Shown: positions 9,201-18,279 of the stretch, piece by piece
Position numbering within the stretch: position 1 is the stretch's first letter
Layout: every line of letters begins with the position of its first letter
Assembly (NCBI GenBank): GCA_031213475.1
Contig: JARUPZ010000010.1
Coordinates: 8,138,898 to 8,202,897, forward strand
Direction: 5' to 3'
DNA from: Nereocystis luetkeana
Lineage: Eukaryota; Sar; Phaeophyceae; Laminariales; Laminariaceae
DNA length: 64,000 nucleotides
Notes under the pieces: model-generated
Seen by the model: only the letters and a program-made list of their open reading frames with translations
What the model was told of the DNA's origin: nothing
Databases searched by the model: none
Made by a program: the position numbers and the translations under genes

Positions 9201-12052
9201 TAGGAGATCCTGCAATCTGTTTTAGATTGCGTAAAAAACACTATGCACCGGTTGTACGGGCACTGCTCTAGCGTAGAGGTCACACTGCGCTTTCTATATT
9301 TTTTGTTTCGGAGGTTCGACTCACACCATCCACCTTTTTTTTTCTTCACTTTTGACTTTTTTTGTACCAGTACATCCACCTTGCTTTTATGAACGTATGA
9401 TATAATACAAGTGGTGTCTTTTTACCCAAGGCAAACGGCGTGGGCACGCTTACGCGTGGTGTGCGTTAGTACCTCAACATTTCACAGCTACTCCACATAC
9501 TTGGGAGTAACGCAAATCATGTTCGAGAAAATACTGCTGTAGGTACTTCGTACACTCGCAGTATTTCGGATTTTTGAGGTTTTGTACTCCTACTTCGGAC
9601 ACTACTACTGCGCACACTTTCGGGCTCGCACTAATTCGGGTTCGCTACTTCTGCTGTCGTGGATACTCCCTGTTGTGCTTCAAGTATTTCGGGGTTCTGT
9701 ACCGCGGGTACTGCGAGTATTAGTCTAGCAGTATTGCGTCCGTTGCTAGTGTTCGTACTGCTTCTGCGAGTACTCGCAGTACAAAAATACCCTCAATGTG
9801 CCCAGTATACTTCGAGTATGAAGTATACTTCGACCGTCTGTGCACCGTGTCGACAATTCTCAGGCCCTTTGTCCGGCACAAAACACTCCCAGATAGTCCC
9901 ACGAGTGGGAGATGGAGAAATCACTTTCGCTGGGGACAACTCGAGTACTTCGAGCCCTGCAGTACTTCGATTTAAGCTCTGCGAGGAATAGGTACCGCGA
10001 ATACTCTCTCGAGGTTCTGTACTGCGGTGATTGCCTGTACTCCAAGTGTTTCGTGTTTCGGTACTGCGGGTACATATTTACCTGTGCTCTAGGGGTTCGG
10101 TACTGCTCATACTCTCATTACTCTCAGTGTTTGGGCCTTCTCAGTACTCGCACTATTTTAGCCGCCAGTACTCCAATACTCTCAGTACTCGGACTACGAT
10201 TTGTTCTCGAGCAGTTATCTGTGAAGCCTTCATATGTTACCCTGAGCACCAAGAAAAAAATATTTTGGCGAGATATACCTGGTATGTTGTACCAGGTATG
10301 CGTTATATCTTATTCAGCCGGCCACAAAGTAATACCAGGTATAGCCCAACCTCGACCTCACGCAACTTTTTTGTACTCACGTTTACGCCGCATACATTGA
10401 ATTAATCGCCGCGAGTCATCTGTTCAGTAGGTTCTATATCCACTTACTACCGGTACCCTAATTTATTTCGTGTGCCCGAAGACAGGAAATATGAATTGCC
10501 TTTATTTCCAGTACGAATCAAAAAAATTGAAATTCAGGCCCATTATTTTAATTGTTTTGGTCAGATTGCATCTCCAAATCGAAAAGTAAATACTTTTTGT
10601 AGTTATTGCCTCACACCATCTCCGCAAACAGTATAGTCTGTGCCAGAAAAATGTGTGTGTTCTTCACGTGCCGGCTGGATGCCGCTATTAATACTACTTC
10701 TAAACAGCTGTACAGGATTTCATACGAGTGTTATTTCGCTCTTGCGCCACTCCCCCAGGCACCTCCCGGAGGGGAATCTTGTATATATAATATATATAAT
10801 ATATATATATATATATATGCGGCATTACCGCCTGCGTCGGAGAAGAGCTTTGTACGGAGCAGTACATGCGTTTCACTGCCGCCCCCCCCCCCCCCCCCTC
10901 CCTCCCAATTTATTACCCCCCTTCCTCCGTCATATAACAAGGGCCATGCAAGCAACCAGTACACGCGCCCCTCCCTACCCAACCGCTTCCTTCACACTCC
11001 CACCTCGGTACGGGGGACCATAGTAAATAGGACCAAATATTTATAGTAAATATAGCGGAAAATGTAGGTTTTTGTGTGTACCGTAGGTCCTATTTAATAT
11101 GATCCCCCGTAATAGACCGCCGAAAAAGGTCCGTTTTGGAGGTTGGTATAGTTCGACAGGTTACACTCACTGCCCCCCCCCCTATATAATATACCTGGTA
11201 TATGTATAGGTTGGGTTGACGTCGGTTGGCAACGACGCTGCAAAACACGCCTCTCACTTTGTGAGTTAGACAACCAGGGTACCGATATATTTTTTTGGCG
11301 GTCACCACGGCTGGCGATCGAGTCAGGTCCTTCTCGCGCGGAGAGAACCCTATCTCCGCACAAGGGGGATGATCGTATCACGTAGTGCGTACATGGTGAG
11401 GCACCCACGAGGCAGTTAAATAATGAATCCATTGCTGTTCCTGGAGGTGGCCACACCAAAAAATAAATCGATTCATTGACGCTGTCAACAATATGCAAGA
11501 AAACCCGCCTCAAAATTGGTTCTCAGCAGGATGCAGCTCACCCTTCATGCGGCTCGCCCAACAGCTCACGGCGCTTCGCGCTTGGTGCAAGCAATGTCTG
11601 CCTGGTCGGTGAAAACCCGACGTGCTCCGTCCCGCCATTGTAGGGATGCGAGGGTCTATGTTCATACGACTACGGCCACGCATGATAATGAGTACACCCC
11701 CCCCCTCCCCTCCCAATTCCCTACGACTACGGCCATGCATGACATGAGTACACCTCCCCCCCAATTCAATATCACCCGCCGCCCCCCCCCGCCCTCCTCT
11801 AATTAACTACCTGAAAACCCGGCGTGCTCCGTCCCGGCATTGTACGGTTGCTATTAATAGCGTCTATGGTTATACAAATACACCCATGCATGATACCGAT
11901 TGCACCCCCCTCTTCCCCCTCCCCCCCGGTAACCGCCTCCTTATCATTCCCACCTTGGTCTCCGCGTAGTAGACCGACGAAAAACGTCCCTTTCCGATCT
12001 GGTGGAGGTTGGTGTAGTCCGACAGGTTAGACTCGCCCGAGCTGAGAGCCAT
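3157..12052 (-). CDS. NEK6/NEK7-like Ser/Thr protein kinase (six exons found; C-terminal end not found)
   Basis: A catalytic protein kinase domain split over six minus-strand exons: 12052-11954, 7894-7712, 7304-7190, 6432-6243, 5204-5021, 3285-3157. Joined, they give about 300 residues with every splice phase consistent (0, 0, 1, 2, 0). Landmarks in order: Gly loop [12 protein letters not shown], the ATP-binding Lys in CALKRIQL, the alphaC Glu in EQCLKE, catalytic HRDLKPAN, the metal-binding DLGLGR (DLG, not DFG, as in NEK6/7), the activation segment [21 protein letters not shown] in the F helix and PDPNIRPKI in the C-lobe. From family knowledge, spacing between landmarks matches human NEK6/7 except for an extra stretch of about 30 residues after beta3. 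NEK6/7 kinases act in mitotic spindle and microtubule control; this role is inferred by family only. The last exon, expected to be short, was not located below 3157. Identification as a NEK is strong; the NEK6/7 subgroup is likely. Confidence 0.9.
3300..3475. repeat. Degenerate tandem repeat, ACCGATTC unit
   Basis: Repeats of ACCGATTCGGTA / ACCAATTCCG with AAATACACCAATTCCG spacers, in the intron between kinase exons 5 and 6. Confidence 0.6.
3585..3935. repeat. G-rich minisatellite (GGGTGNGGGTTGGGGT)
   Basis: A purine/GT-rich array of GGGTG, GGGGTTGGGGT and GTCAGGGTGG units on the plus strand, resembling degenerate telomere repeat and rich in potential G-quadruplexes. Long frames on both strands (His/Pro on minus) are artefacts of the repeat. 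Confidence 0.8.
3970..4766. mobile_element. Element X copy (imperfect terminal inverted repeats)
   Basis: The left end GCCAAAATCAGGCATACC and right end GGCGTACCTGGTTTATTGGC are inverted to each other. The interior matches 35174-36436 in several blocks: CACGCCAGGAGCCC-like, CTTCTTTGGGGTGT, CACCCCGCGTCGAGG, GGCGGTTCCGCGAGGAC, a G-run and CTCTTGGCGC. No coding capacity was recognised. It lies in the intron between kinase exons 5 and 6. Confidence 0.65.
4770..5015. other. Kinase intron sequence, unassigned
   Basis: AT-richer sequence with CA and ACGT runs. No exon or repeat family was recognised. Confidence 0.4.
5021..5204 (-). CDS. NEK-like kinase, exon 5 (activation segment and F helix)
   Basis: A 184-bp exon: one base completing the Arg codon of GLGR, then [58 protein letters not shown] and MKK. 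The acceptor is GCGATTAAG|G at 5205 and the donor AAGAAG|GTGAAG at 5020. The 12 residues between GLGR and VGTP match NEK6/7 in number and the activation-loop Ser is kept (AMSQVGTP against AHSLVGTP). The polypyrimidine tract is a C-run of about 23 (G-run 5221-5243 on plus) that belongs to a LINE 3' tail. Confidence 0.9.
5221..5350 (-). mobile_element. C-tailed LINE 3' fragment in the kinase intron
   Basis: On minus it reads GGAGGCGTCTCC, GGTGCTCCGTCTCGAAAGG, GCGTGGTTAATGGTCAAATG, then a C-run of about 23. This matches the 3' end of the LINE at 15541-17395. The C tail ends 17 bp before the acceptor of kinase exon 5. Confidence 0.75.
5360..5720. other. Kinase intron sequence, unassigned
   Basis: Holds a GGGGA-rich purine run (5404-5441) and one TACCTGGTA (5496). 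No exon was recognised. Confidence 0.4.
5725..6240. repeat. CCGCGG-centred minisatellite in the kinase intron
   Basis: A unit of about 36 bp built on ACTACCGCGGTACTATG and CCGTCGTGCTATGATACC, near-perfect between 5900 and 6090 and degenerate outside. The palindromic cores can fold as hairpins. Long frames on both strands here come from the repeat. Confidence 0.85.
6243..6432 (-). CDS. NEK-like kinase, exon 4 (catalytic loop and DLG)
   Basis: A 190-bp exon. Two bases complete the Gly codon begun in exon 3; then [52 protein letters not shown] and [10 protein letters not shown] follow. HRD holds the catalytic Asp and DLG the metal-binding Asp. The acceptor is ATCCCAG|GC at 6433 and the donor GGACG|GTGAGT at 6242. 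GDL-to-TVW spacing (17 residues) equals that of NEK6, which fixes the acceptor choice. A C-rich tract and an element-S 3' fragment lie just upstream of the acceptor. Confidence 0.9.
6517..6601 (-). mobile_element. Element S, 3' fragment
   Basis: On minus it reads GCGAGGGTCTATGGTCGC, CACGCCCATGCATGACACG and GAGTATCCGCCCCC. The C-rich end runs into the pyrimidine tract before kinase exon 4. Confidence 0.65.
6780..7160. repeat. Degenerate GATC/ACCGA tetranucleotide repeat
   Basis: Runs of ACCGATCGAT, CAACCGAAC and GACCGACC, low complexity. It fills the intron between kinase exons 3 and 4. Confidence 0.7.
7190..7304 (-). CDS. NEK-like kinase, exon 3 (hinge region)
   Basis: A 115-bp exon encoding [19 protein letters not shown], then [19 protein letters not shown]: beta4, beta5 and the hinge of the kinase N-lobe. 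The acceptor is GCGACAG|GTC at 7305 and the donor CTCAAAG|GTGACAG at 7189. It begins in phase 0 and leaves one base (G) for the next exon. It is flanked by tetranucleotide repeats (6780-7160) downstream and triplet repeats (7330-7600) upstream. Confidence 0.88.
7345..7600. repeat. Triplet repeat region (AGC, CAC)
   Basis: AGC runs, then CAC/CAT triplets and a C-run (7519-7534). Lies in the intron between kinase exons 2 and 3. Confidence 0.75.
7712..7894 (-). CDS. NEK-like kinase, exon 2 (beta3 Lys and alphaC)
   Basis: Sixty-one codons. The exon starts after CTCCAAAG at 7895 and ends at AAGGAG|GCAAGT, so the donor is GC rather than [10 protein letters not shown] carries the ATP-anchoring Lys and MTYEQCLKE the alphaC helix. 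Between them is a Gly/Lys/Ser-rich insert of about 30 residues that NEK6/7 lack. The same frame is open from 8368 to 7499, through both neighbouring intron edges, so intron retention would not meet a stop at once. The acceptor is preceded by C-runs and pyrimidines (7905-7985) lying next to a LINE 3' fragment. Confidence 0.85.
7905..8090 (-). mobile_element. C-tailed LINE 3' fragment plus pyrimidine tract
   Basis: On minus, the block GGTGCTCCGTCTCGAAAGG, GATGCGTGGTCAATGGC, CAATGGTCAAAG at 8075-8005 matches the LINE 3' end. C- and CT-rich sequence follows down to 7905, right up to the acceptor of kinase exon 2. Confidence 0.65.
8100..9420. other. Kinase intron 1, unassigned part
   Basis: Large intron sequence with short CAG runs (8441-8520, 8720) and CGTACGTACG patches. 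Frames are short and without motifs. Confidence 0.4.
9425..10215. repeat. Degenerate GTACT-rich repeat
   Basis: Repeated short motifs GTACTCGCAGTA, TTCGGGTACTGCGGGTA and CTCCAAGTGTTTCG at irregular spacing. Probably an old minisatellite. No coding signal. Confidence 0.5.
10215..10860. other. Kinase intron 1, unassigned part
   Basis: Mostly AT-rich, with three TACCWGGTA copies (10276, 10290, 10333) and a TA microsatellite (10783-10818). Confidence 0.4.
10970..11165 (-). pseudogene. Decayed copy of kinase exon 1, split by a MITE-A insertion
   Basis: On minus, 11165-11113 reads as [21 protein letters not shown], clearly related to exon 1 ([22 protein letters not shown]) but with one frame-breaking deletion. 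The matching donor region CCACCTCGGTA (10999-11010) is separated from it by a MITE-A copy at 11010-11112. The copy is therefore older than the MITE insertion. Confidence 0.75.
11010..11112. mobile_element. MITE-A copy
   Basis: Hairpin element with ends ACGGGGGACCATAG and ATGATCCCCCGTAA, TA on both sides, and the family interior (AGGACCAAATAT...GTAGGTCCTATT). Confidence 0.85.
11205..11700 (+). mobile_element. Element S, full-length copy
   Basis: From GGTTGGGTTGACGTCGGTTG to CATGATAATGAGTACACCCCCC with all family blocks between. It follows a C-run and a TACCTGGTA (11192). Confidence 0.8.
11705..11910 (+). mobile_element. Element S, two 3' fragments
   Basis: TACGACTACGGCCATGCATGA plus a C tail at 11720-11765, and a second, more degenerate copy (CTGAAAACCCGGCGTGCTCC, GGCATTGTACGG) at 11812-11910. 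Tandem 3' fragments each end in a C-rich run. Confidence 0.6.
11954..12052 (-). CDS. NEK-like kinase, exon 1 (Gly-rich loop)
   Basis: Thirty-three codons from ATG at 12052 to the donor AAG|GTGGGA at 11953. It encodes the short N-terminal extension, then [20 protein letters not shown], the P-loop of the kinase. It ends in phase 0 and joins exon 2 to give [16 protein letters not shown], which restores exactly the NEK6 spacing between the P-loop and the Lys. The frame stays open upstream of the ATG (..[11 protein letters not shown]..), back to a pyrimidine-rich AG acceptor near 12095, so the exon may instead be internal and about 43 bp longer. The ATG is the simplest start but is not proven. Confidence 0.82.
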
Positions 12053-12129
12053 GACGTTAGCCTCTCCGACAATCGCCAGCGTCTCCCGCCGGCTCTGGTG
12101 TGCGCGCAGAAGCGGACAAGCAAGTGCGA

Positions 12130-12950
12130 GCTACGTAGTCAGCGTTGGATATCATATCGGAATTTTCGATATAGTATCGACGTGTTAAATCCTCCTCGAT
12201 CTCACAGCTGATGCTATTTCTTTTCAAATATCTACAACACGTATATTGATATATGAATAATGGACATATCGCAGTATGAATATATCGAAGTTTTTGGAAT
12301 ATTATCGACATGTTAACCCTCCTCGACCTCACAGCTGATGCTATTTATTCTCCAATATATACACCAGGTATATTGATATATGAATAATCGAACTCGACAT
12401 ACCGTATACCAGGTACGTACTATCGAACGCGTTTTGCTCTCTCCCCATCTATTAATAGTGTTGGATATCATATCGAAACTTTCGATATAGTGAAATATGA
12501 AGTATTGAGCTTCGATGTATCGTATCGACGAGTTTTGATCATACATTCCCCCCGAGCTGAAGGCCGATAAAATACGTCGGCCTCTCCAATAATCGTCGGC
12601 GTCTCTCCGCTCTGGCGCACGCAACAAGCACACACGCATGCAGTGCAGGTTACCTGATCTTGGTACGTAAGTACAGTAGTTCAGCTAGTGTTAGATGCCG
12701 TATCGATTGATCTTCTTCGATCTCACAGCTCATGTTTCTTTTCTTAAATTTGTATATGTACTGAAATGCGAATTACCGAAATTCGATATATCGCATAATA
12801 TCGAATGCGTTTTGCTCTCTCCATTTAGTGTTGGACATCGATCGTATCGAGAGTTCCGATGCATTGAAATACGAAATGTTGAACCTCGATATGTCGCATT
12901 CAAACGCGTTTGGCTCTCCATCTAGTGTTGGATATCGTATCGAAAGGTTC
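12130..12950. repeat. Degenerate tandem repeat of about 160 bp (TATCG-rich)
   Basis: The block GTTGGATATCATATCG, TTTTCGATATAGTATCGAC, CTCCTCGATCTCACAGCTGA, TATTGATATATGAATAAT recurs from about 12145, 12305, 12465, 12690 and 12830. Its short core is the same as in the array at 28425-28742. Confidence 0.65.
12545..12650 (-). pseudogene. Decayed copy of the kinase exon 1 upstream part
   Basis: CCCCGAGCTGAAGGCC, CGGCCTCTCCAATAATCG, CGGCGTCTCTCCGCTCTGG parallels 12035-12110 (CCCGAGCTGAGAGCC, AGCCTCTCCGACAATCGCC, CGTCTCCCGCCGGCTCTGG). The ATG and frame are lost. It arose with the neighbouring tandem duplications. Confidence 0.6.
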
Positions 12951-13800
12951 GGTTCGGTTCGGTTTCGGTTCGGTTTCCGTTTTAATTCAGTTTCGGTTTC
13001 GGCTTCGGCTTCGATTTCGGTTTCGGTTGTGTGTTCGGTTTGGTTTGGTTAGGTTCGGTTCGAATCGGCTCGGTTCGAATCGGCTCGGTTCGAATCGGCT
13101 CGGCTCGGTCTGGCTCGATTCGGTTCGGTTCGGTTTCGGTTCGATTTCCGTTTCCGTTTCATTTCAGTTTCGGTTTCAGCTTCGATTTCGGTTTCGGTTT
13201 CGGTTGTGTGTCCGGTTCGGTTCGGTTCGGTTCAGTTCGGTTCGGTTTGGTTTGGTTTGGTTCGGTTGGGATCGGCTCGGTTCGGTTCGGTTCGGTTCGG
13301 TTCGGTTCGGTTCGGTTCGAATCGGTTCGGTTCGGTTCGGTTCGGTTCGGTTCGGTTCGGTTCGGTTCGGTTCGGTTCGGTTCGGTTCGGTTCGGTTCGG
13401 TTCGGTTCGTTTCGTTTCGTTTCGTTTCGTTTCGTTTCGTTTCGTTTCGTTTCGTTTCGTTTCGTTTCGTTTCGTTTCGTTTCGTTTCGATTCGGTTCGG
13501 TTGGTATCGGTTCGTCTCGGTTCGGTTCGGTTCGGTTCGGTTCGGTTCGGTTCGGTTCGGTTCGGTTCGGTTGGGATCGGTTCGGTTCGGTTGGGATCGG
13601 TTCGGTTCGGTTCGGTTCGGTTCGGTTCGGGTGGGATCGGCTCAGATCGGCTCGGCTCGGTCCGGCTCGGTTCGGTTCGGTTCGGTTCGGTTCGGTTCGG
13701 TTCGGTTCGGTTCGGTTCGGTTCGGTTCGGTTCGGTTCGGTTCGCCTCGGCCCGTTTCGGCCTGGTTCGGCCTGGTTCGGTTCGGTTCGTTTCTTGTTCC
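12950..13800. repeat. Pentanucleotide array (TTCGG)n with a (TTCGT)n block
   Basis: About 850 bp of TTCGG with degenerate ends and a homogeneous TTCGT block at about 13408-13487. The 280-330 codon frames it produces (FGSVR repeats in all frames) are artefacts. Confidence 0.95.
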
Positions 13801-13804
13801 GATT

Positions 13805-14020
13805 ACAGCACGTGATAAAACAACGACAACGACAACAACGGCATCAACACCGCCACCACCGTCACCGCTACCACCACCGCAACCACTACCACCACCACCA
13901 CCACCACCACCCACCATCGCCACCGCCACCACCACCTGCTACCCCCCGACCCGCCACAATGGCCACTCCCCACCACCGGCACCACCACCATCACCACCAC
14001 AATACCACGGCCAGTAACAA
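13805..14020. repeat. Triplet-rich region (CAC/CAA)
   Basis: ACAACGACAACG, CACCACCACC and similar triplets follow directly on the pentamer array. Confidence 0.7.
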
Positions 14021-14419
14021 TAACAACGTGCGTACGTACGTATGAAGTACCTTATATAACATATGTGCCCCACTTTCTGCCTTGCTATTTACTACCACCC
14101 TACTAATAGCCGGAAACATAAGGACCGCTTGGACTCCCCATTAGTGTACCAGTGCTCCTCATATTTAGTATTTAGGGTACAGATTGGGATGTCTGACCTC
14201 AACAAAGCTAGTGAATCCGTTAGGATCCTCATGGATGTCCACCAGCAATGCTTGCAAGTTTTCCTATGATATGGGCGGCAAGAGAGGAGAAGGGCAAGGC
14301 GGGGGATGGCGGGGCGCGGGGGCGCGAGGGACGGCGGGGCGGGGCGGGGGGGGGCGGGGGGGGGGGGTGATGTTAGACAGGGATTGCAGCATTCCATGGA
14401 AGAACCCACTGCGGTACTA

Positions 14420-14524
14420 TTACGGGGGACCATAGTTAATAGGACCTATGGTATACATAAAAACCTATATATTTCACCATTTTTACGAACAATATTTGGT
14501 CCTATTAACTATGGTCCCCCGTAA
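14420..14524. mobile_element. MITE-A copy
   Basis: TTACGGGGGACCATAGTTAA to CTATGGTCCCCCGTAA, flanked by TA on both sides; near-perfect hairpin, opposite interior orientation to the 11010 copy. Confidence 0.92.
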
Positions 14525-14767
14525 TAGTAATAGATGATCCCTTGTGGGGCCTTCTTTTATTGTACATCTTCTGAGGGGGGGGCATGCATTGGATCCTTAT
14601 TTAGTTATTTTCTTTTTCGAATGGGGGGGGAAGGAATTCAGCTTGGCGTCTTTTTCATGTTATTTTATTTGAGGGAGGTGTGGGGGGGTCAGAACACACA
14701 TAAAATCCTTATCGGGAGGTGGGAAAGCGGAGAAATCAGCACACAGAACCAGAACCCACCGAGAGAT

Positions 14768-15300
14768 ACAGCCAACGGAAAGGCGAAATCCCAAAAACAA
14801 AATCAAATATATTGCTTTCATAGAACAGCCGAAAATTTCCTCGTACCGCCGCCGTGGGAAAAAAGAAAACAAATGTTTGATTTTGTTTTTTTTCCTCCCC
14901 AACGGCTGCAGGCGGTGCAATTTGTTTTTTCTGGTTGCAAATTGTCAACAAAATGATAAGAAATCAGCTCGTGCGACGATCGACGCTCGATCTCGACATA
15001 GGCTCAGCTCACGGCCAACCCGCTCGGTGTCCGGCAAGGCCAACGAATATAGATGACGGCTTCGAAGATATCCGGTGGATCCATGGTCTAGGGAGCGAAC
15101 CAAAGATCGGCCTGAGTTTTTCTCAAGCCGACGTTCCAACATCGGCCCCAGATTCGCTTTTTTCGGGCTTTTCCAAAAGTTTGGAACTTTTTGTTTTCTA
15201 AACGTGCCCATAGGAAGCGTGTTCTAAAAAATTCGGAGGGTATCTTTGAAACTCGAACTTTTTATTGATACTTCGCTTTCCCACTGGCATAGGTCTTAGA
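14768..15300 (+). mobile_element. Element U copy with internal deletion
   Basis: Matches the 49308-50132 element (CAGCCGAAAATT, CTCGTGCGACGATCGACGC, GGATCCATGGTCTAGGG) but jumps from GGTCTAGGG directly to GCGAACCAAAGATCGG, losing about 300 bp. It ends at CACTGGCATAGGTCTTAG. Confidence 0.75.
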
Positions 15301-15345
15301 CCATTATTTCTTCGGGGGAGGGGGGGGGGGGGGCGGACGGGGGAT

Positions 15346-15540
15346 GGTACTCGATAACATGCATGGCCGTAGTCGTATGACCATAGACCTACAATGCTGG
15401 GACGGAGAACGCCCGGTTTTCACCGACCAGGCAGGCGCCGCTAGGGCGGGGGGGGGGGAGGTACTACAGTAGACCCTGGCATCCCTGCCATGCCGGGACG
15501 GAGCACGTCGGGTTTTCACCGACCAGGAAGACATCGCGAG
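15346..15540 (-). mobile_element. Element S, two 3' fragments
   Basis: Minus-strand blocks GGTGAAAACC, GGTCTATGGTCATACGAC, ACGGCCATGCATG at 15440-15346 and CGGTGAAAACCCGACGTGC at 15525-15500, each associated with C-runs. Confidence 0.6.
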
Positions 15541-17395
15541 GGGGGGGGGGGGGGGGGGGGGGCGTACTCATATGTTGCTTGCCTTAGTCATTTGACCATT
15601 GACCACGCATCCCTTTCGAGACGGAGCACCGTTCCTACTCCTAATAGAGACACCTCCAACAATTGGGCGCTTATTACGTTGTTTCCATACATTACATACC
15701 AGGTAGAAATGTTTTGCTAATCTTATCCCCTTCCGGTTTGGCCGCCTGTGGCCACCATCTATCTCCTAGGATAGCGATCGTTTTCTCGCTGCTATCTAGT
15801 GTGTCAAACTCCTCATGTCTCATTCGTCTATTTTCCTCATCTCCTCTTCTAACACATCTCGTTCCTCCTTGTATATTTCACATTCTCCTACTATGTGAGT
15901 TCTACTCTCTATTGCTTTGCCACACGGGCACATCTGTGCATCTATTTCCTCCTCCTCCCGGCTACTGGTATACCTATTTCTTCTTTCTGGCAGGTCCAGG
16001 TCACCTACACGAAAGCGCAGCTTCAGCGTTTTCGCGAAGTCCATTGGGCCGTGTAGATACGTTTTCATTCCTATTCCTTCCCTCAATCCCTCGTATATCT
16101 CTGCCAGGTAGGCGTTTTTCCGATCCCACCTTTTTTCGTAGCGCTAGCCTTTCCCTTATTTCTGTCCTTTCTTCTATTTCTGCCTTGTACTTCCCAAAAT
16201 TTCCGGCGGACATCAACTCTTCTTGGTTTCCCCCTATATCCTTCCATACTTTCTCAACTACGCTATCCCACCTTATTCCAGCTCGCCCTTCTGTCACTTT
16301 CTCCCATACAGCTCTATCAACTATGGCCGGCAACCTCTTTTTTGGCATGTTCCTTACTTTATATTGCCATTTCAACTTTCTCATATCCCTGTTTGTCTTG
16401 AGTGGGTGCATTCCCAGTTCTGCTCTTAATACTGTATTACTAGTCGTACTTGATCATCTTGGGGGATTTTTTTAGCTGCTGTCATCTGTACTGCTTCCAC
16501 CTGTTTTACGAGTTTCGCATTCCATTCCCATACTTCTCCTGCATTATCTAGCTTTGGTACTATGACATTCATCAGGATACATCTCTTAATCCTGGTGTCA
16601 AGGTGCGAGTCTGTTGGGATCGCATCCATCTTGCCTATGTGTGATTTACCCTTTCGTATTACTTTTGCTATATGTGTATCCCAAGAGCAGTCTTTTGAGA
16701 TCTCTACGCCAAGGTACGTATACTGGTCTACGATCGGCAATTCATCTTCTCCCCACTTTCAACTGAAATGTATCGGGTTCACCTTCTCTTCGTTACAAAC
16801 AACTACTGCGCATTTCTTGACGTTCGCCGTCACCCTCCATTTCCTAGTGTATTTTAGCGCCTTCTCTATTTGTTTCTGTAATCCTTCGGGTGTTTCTGAT
16901 ATCCCCACGAAGTAATCACCAAACATCAATCCCGACACTGTATCTTCCCCTACCGTGACTCCCTGCCTTGCTGCTTCAACTGCTACTATCAGGTCGTTAA
17001 TATATATCTTGAATAGGTTGGGTGACAGCGTACATCCCTGTGCAACTCCCTTGTAAAATATCAACATACTTCGATATTTCCCCGTCCAGCATCACAGCAC
17101 TTCTCGCACATCCCGTCATATTTTTCATCATTCTCCACATCCTTCCTCTGATTCCTATTTCCCATAGTTTTTTCCACAATCCAATTTCTCCATACTGTGT
17201 CGTAGGCCTTCTGTACATCTAGAAAGAAACAGTACGTTGGTAGTCCCGCGTCTTTCCTACCTTGGATTATCTTACCTAGAGTGTACACATGGTCTACGCA
17301 GCTACGGTTTGGCCTAAACCCTGCTTGCCCTTCGCTTACTTTGTCTTCCTTCTCCACCATCGTTCCCATTCTATCGTTCAAAATCTCGTCAGGGG
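15541..17395 (-). mobile_element. 5'-truncated LINE with broken reverse transcriptase
   Basis: Minus-strand pieces in different frames read as a non-LTR reverse transcriptase: GQAGFRPNRSCVDHVYTLG, motif A FLDVQKAYDTVW (about 17390-17200), motif B GVAQGCTLSPNLFKIYINDL (about 17050), motif C GLMFGDYFVGISETPEG (about 16925), the thumb QYTYLGVEISKDCSWDTHI (16725), and a C-terminal CPCG..H..C knuckle (about 15930). The usual FADD/YADD box is FGDY and at least four frameshifts separate the pieces, so it is dead. The endonuclease is missing. The 3' end is GAGTAC plus a C-run of about 22 (G-run 15541-15562 on plus), not poly-A. Confidence 0.85.
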
Positions 17396-17624
17396 AGGGG
17401 GGGGGGGGGGGAGAACTCAGGACACGGATGAGAACCCACTCAAGCATGAACGAATCCGTCTCAATTTCACCTGTTGGAGACGCCTTATCCCAAAGATGGT
17501 ACAAGTCATAGGGTCGAAGTATGGGATTCGGGGAATGTCATGTAGCCCCGCGTGGTACGAAGTACTACTTAATGCCAAAACAATCTACGTTAAACCTCGC
17601 CGTGTACCCCAAGGAGCTTTGCAA

Positions 17625-18150
17625 GGTCTTCAGAGCACCGGTACCTCCGAGTACCAGTCATTTCAGCTATCAGTGCCCTAGGAAGCAGCGAGGACTCAAG
17701 TAATTTCGGTTTTCAGTACCCTGGGGAGTAGCGAGGACTCAAGCCATTCTTAGCTTCTGATACCCTGGGAACCCGGGAGGACTCAGTCCGTTCAGCTGCT
17801 GCCGGCACACCCTGGGGACTCACTACTTCAAAAATGACTCAGACTCGCGAGTCAAAGGCTTGAGTCCCGCTGACTGGTACTGGTACTCTGACGAGCTTTA
17901 CAACAGGGCGGTAACGAAACACGACAAAAAAAAAACGTTTTTTTGTTTTTTGTTTGACCCTTTGGCTCGATACTCGCGAGGACTCCGTCATTTCCGCTTC
18001 TGGTACGCTGGGAACTCGCGAGGACTCGGTCATTTCACCCACGGGTACCCTTGGGAATTGCGAGGACTCAGTCAAGTCAGCTTCTAGCGCCCTGGGGGCT
18101 CAGTACTTTCAAAATGTCTCGGGCTCGCGAGCCGACGACTGAGTACCGAT
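17625..18150. repeat. Degenerate 43-bp minisatellite
   Basis: About ten units of GTCATTTCAGCT, then GGTACCCTGGGAACT, then CGCGAGGACTCA. Related to the 52735-52985 and 53590-53730 arrays. Confidence 0.7.
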
Positions 18151-18279
18151 GACTCGGAGTCGGACTCTGACGACCTTTGGAGTTTTGTCCGGCGAAATGC
18201 CAGCATAAGAAAAGAAACCGTCGACAAAACTCTCTCGAACGTATCAAACATATACCACCCTCCGGGCGGAAATGTGAGA

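Noticed and set aside
12910..14045. Open frames of 279-328 codons (FGSVRFGS..)
   Set aside because: They come from the TTCGG/TTCGT pentamer array, which is open in several frames at once.
15663..16475. 270-codon plus frame
   Set aside because: Antisense of the LINE reverse transcriptase region.
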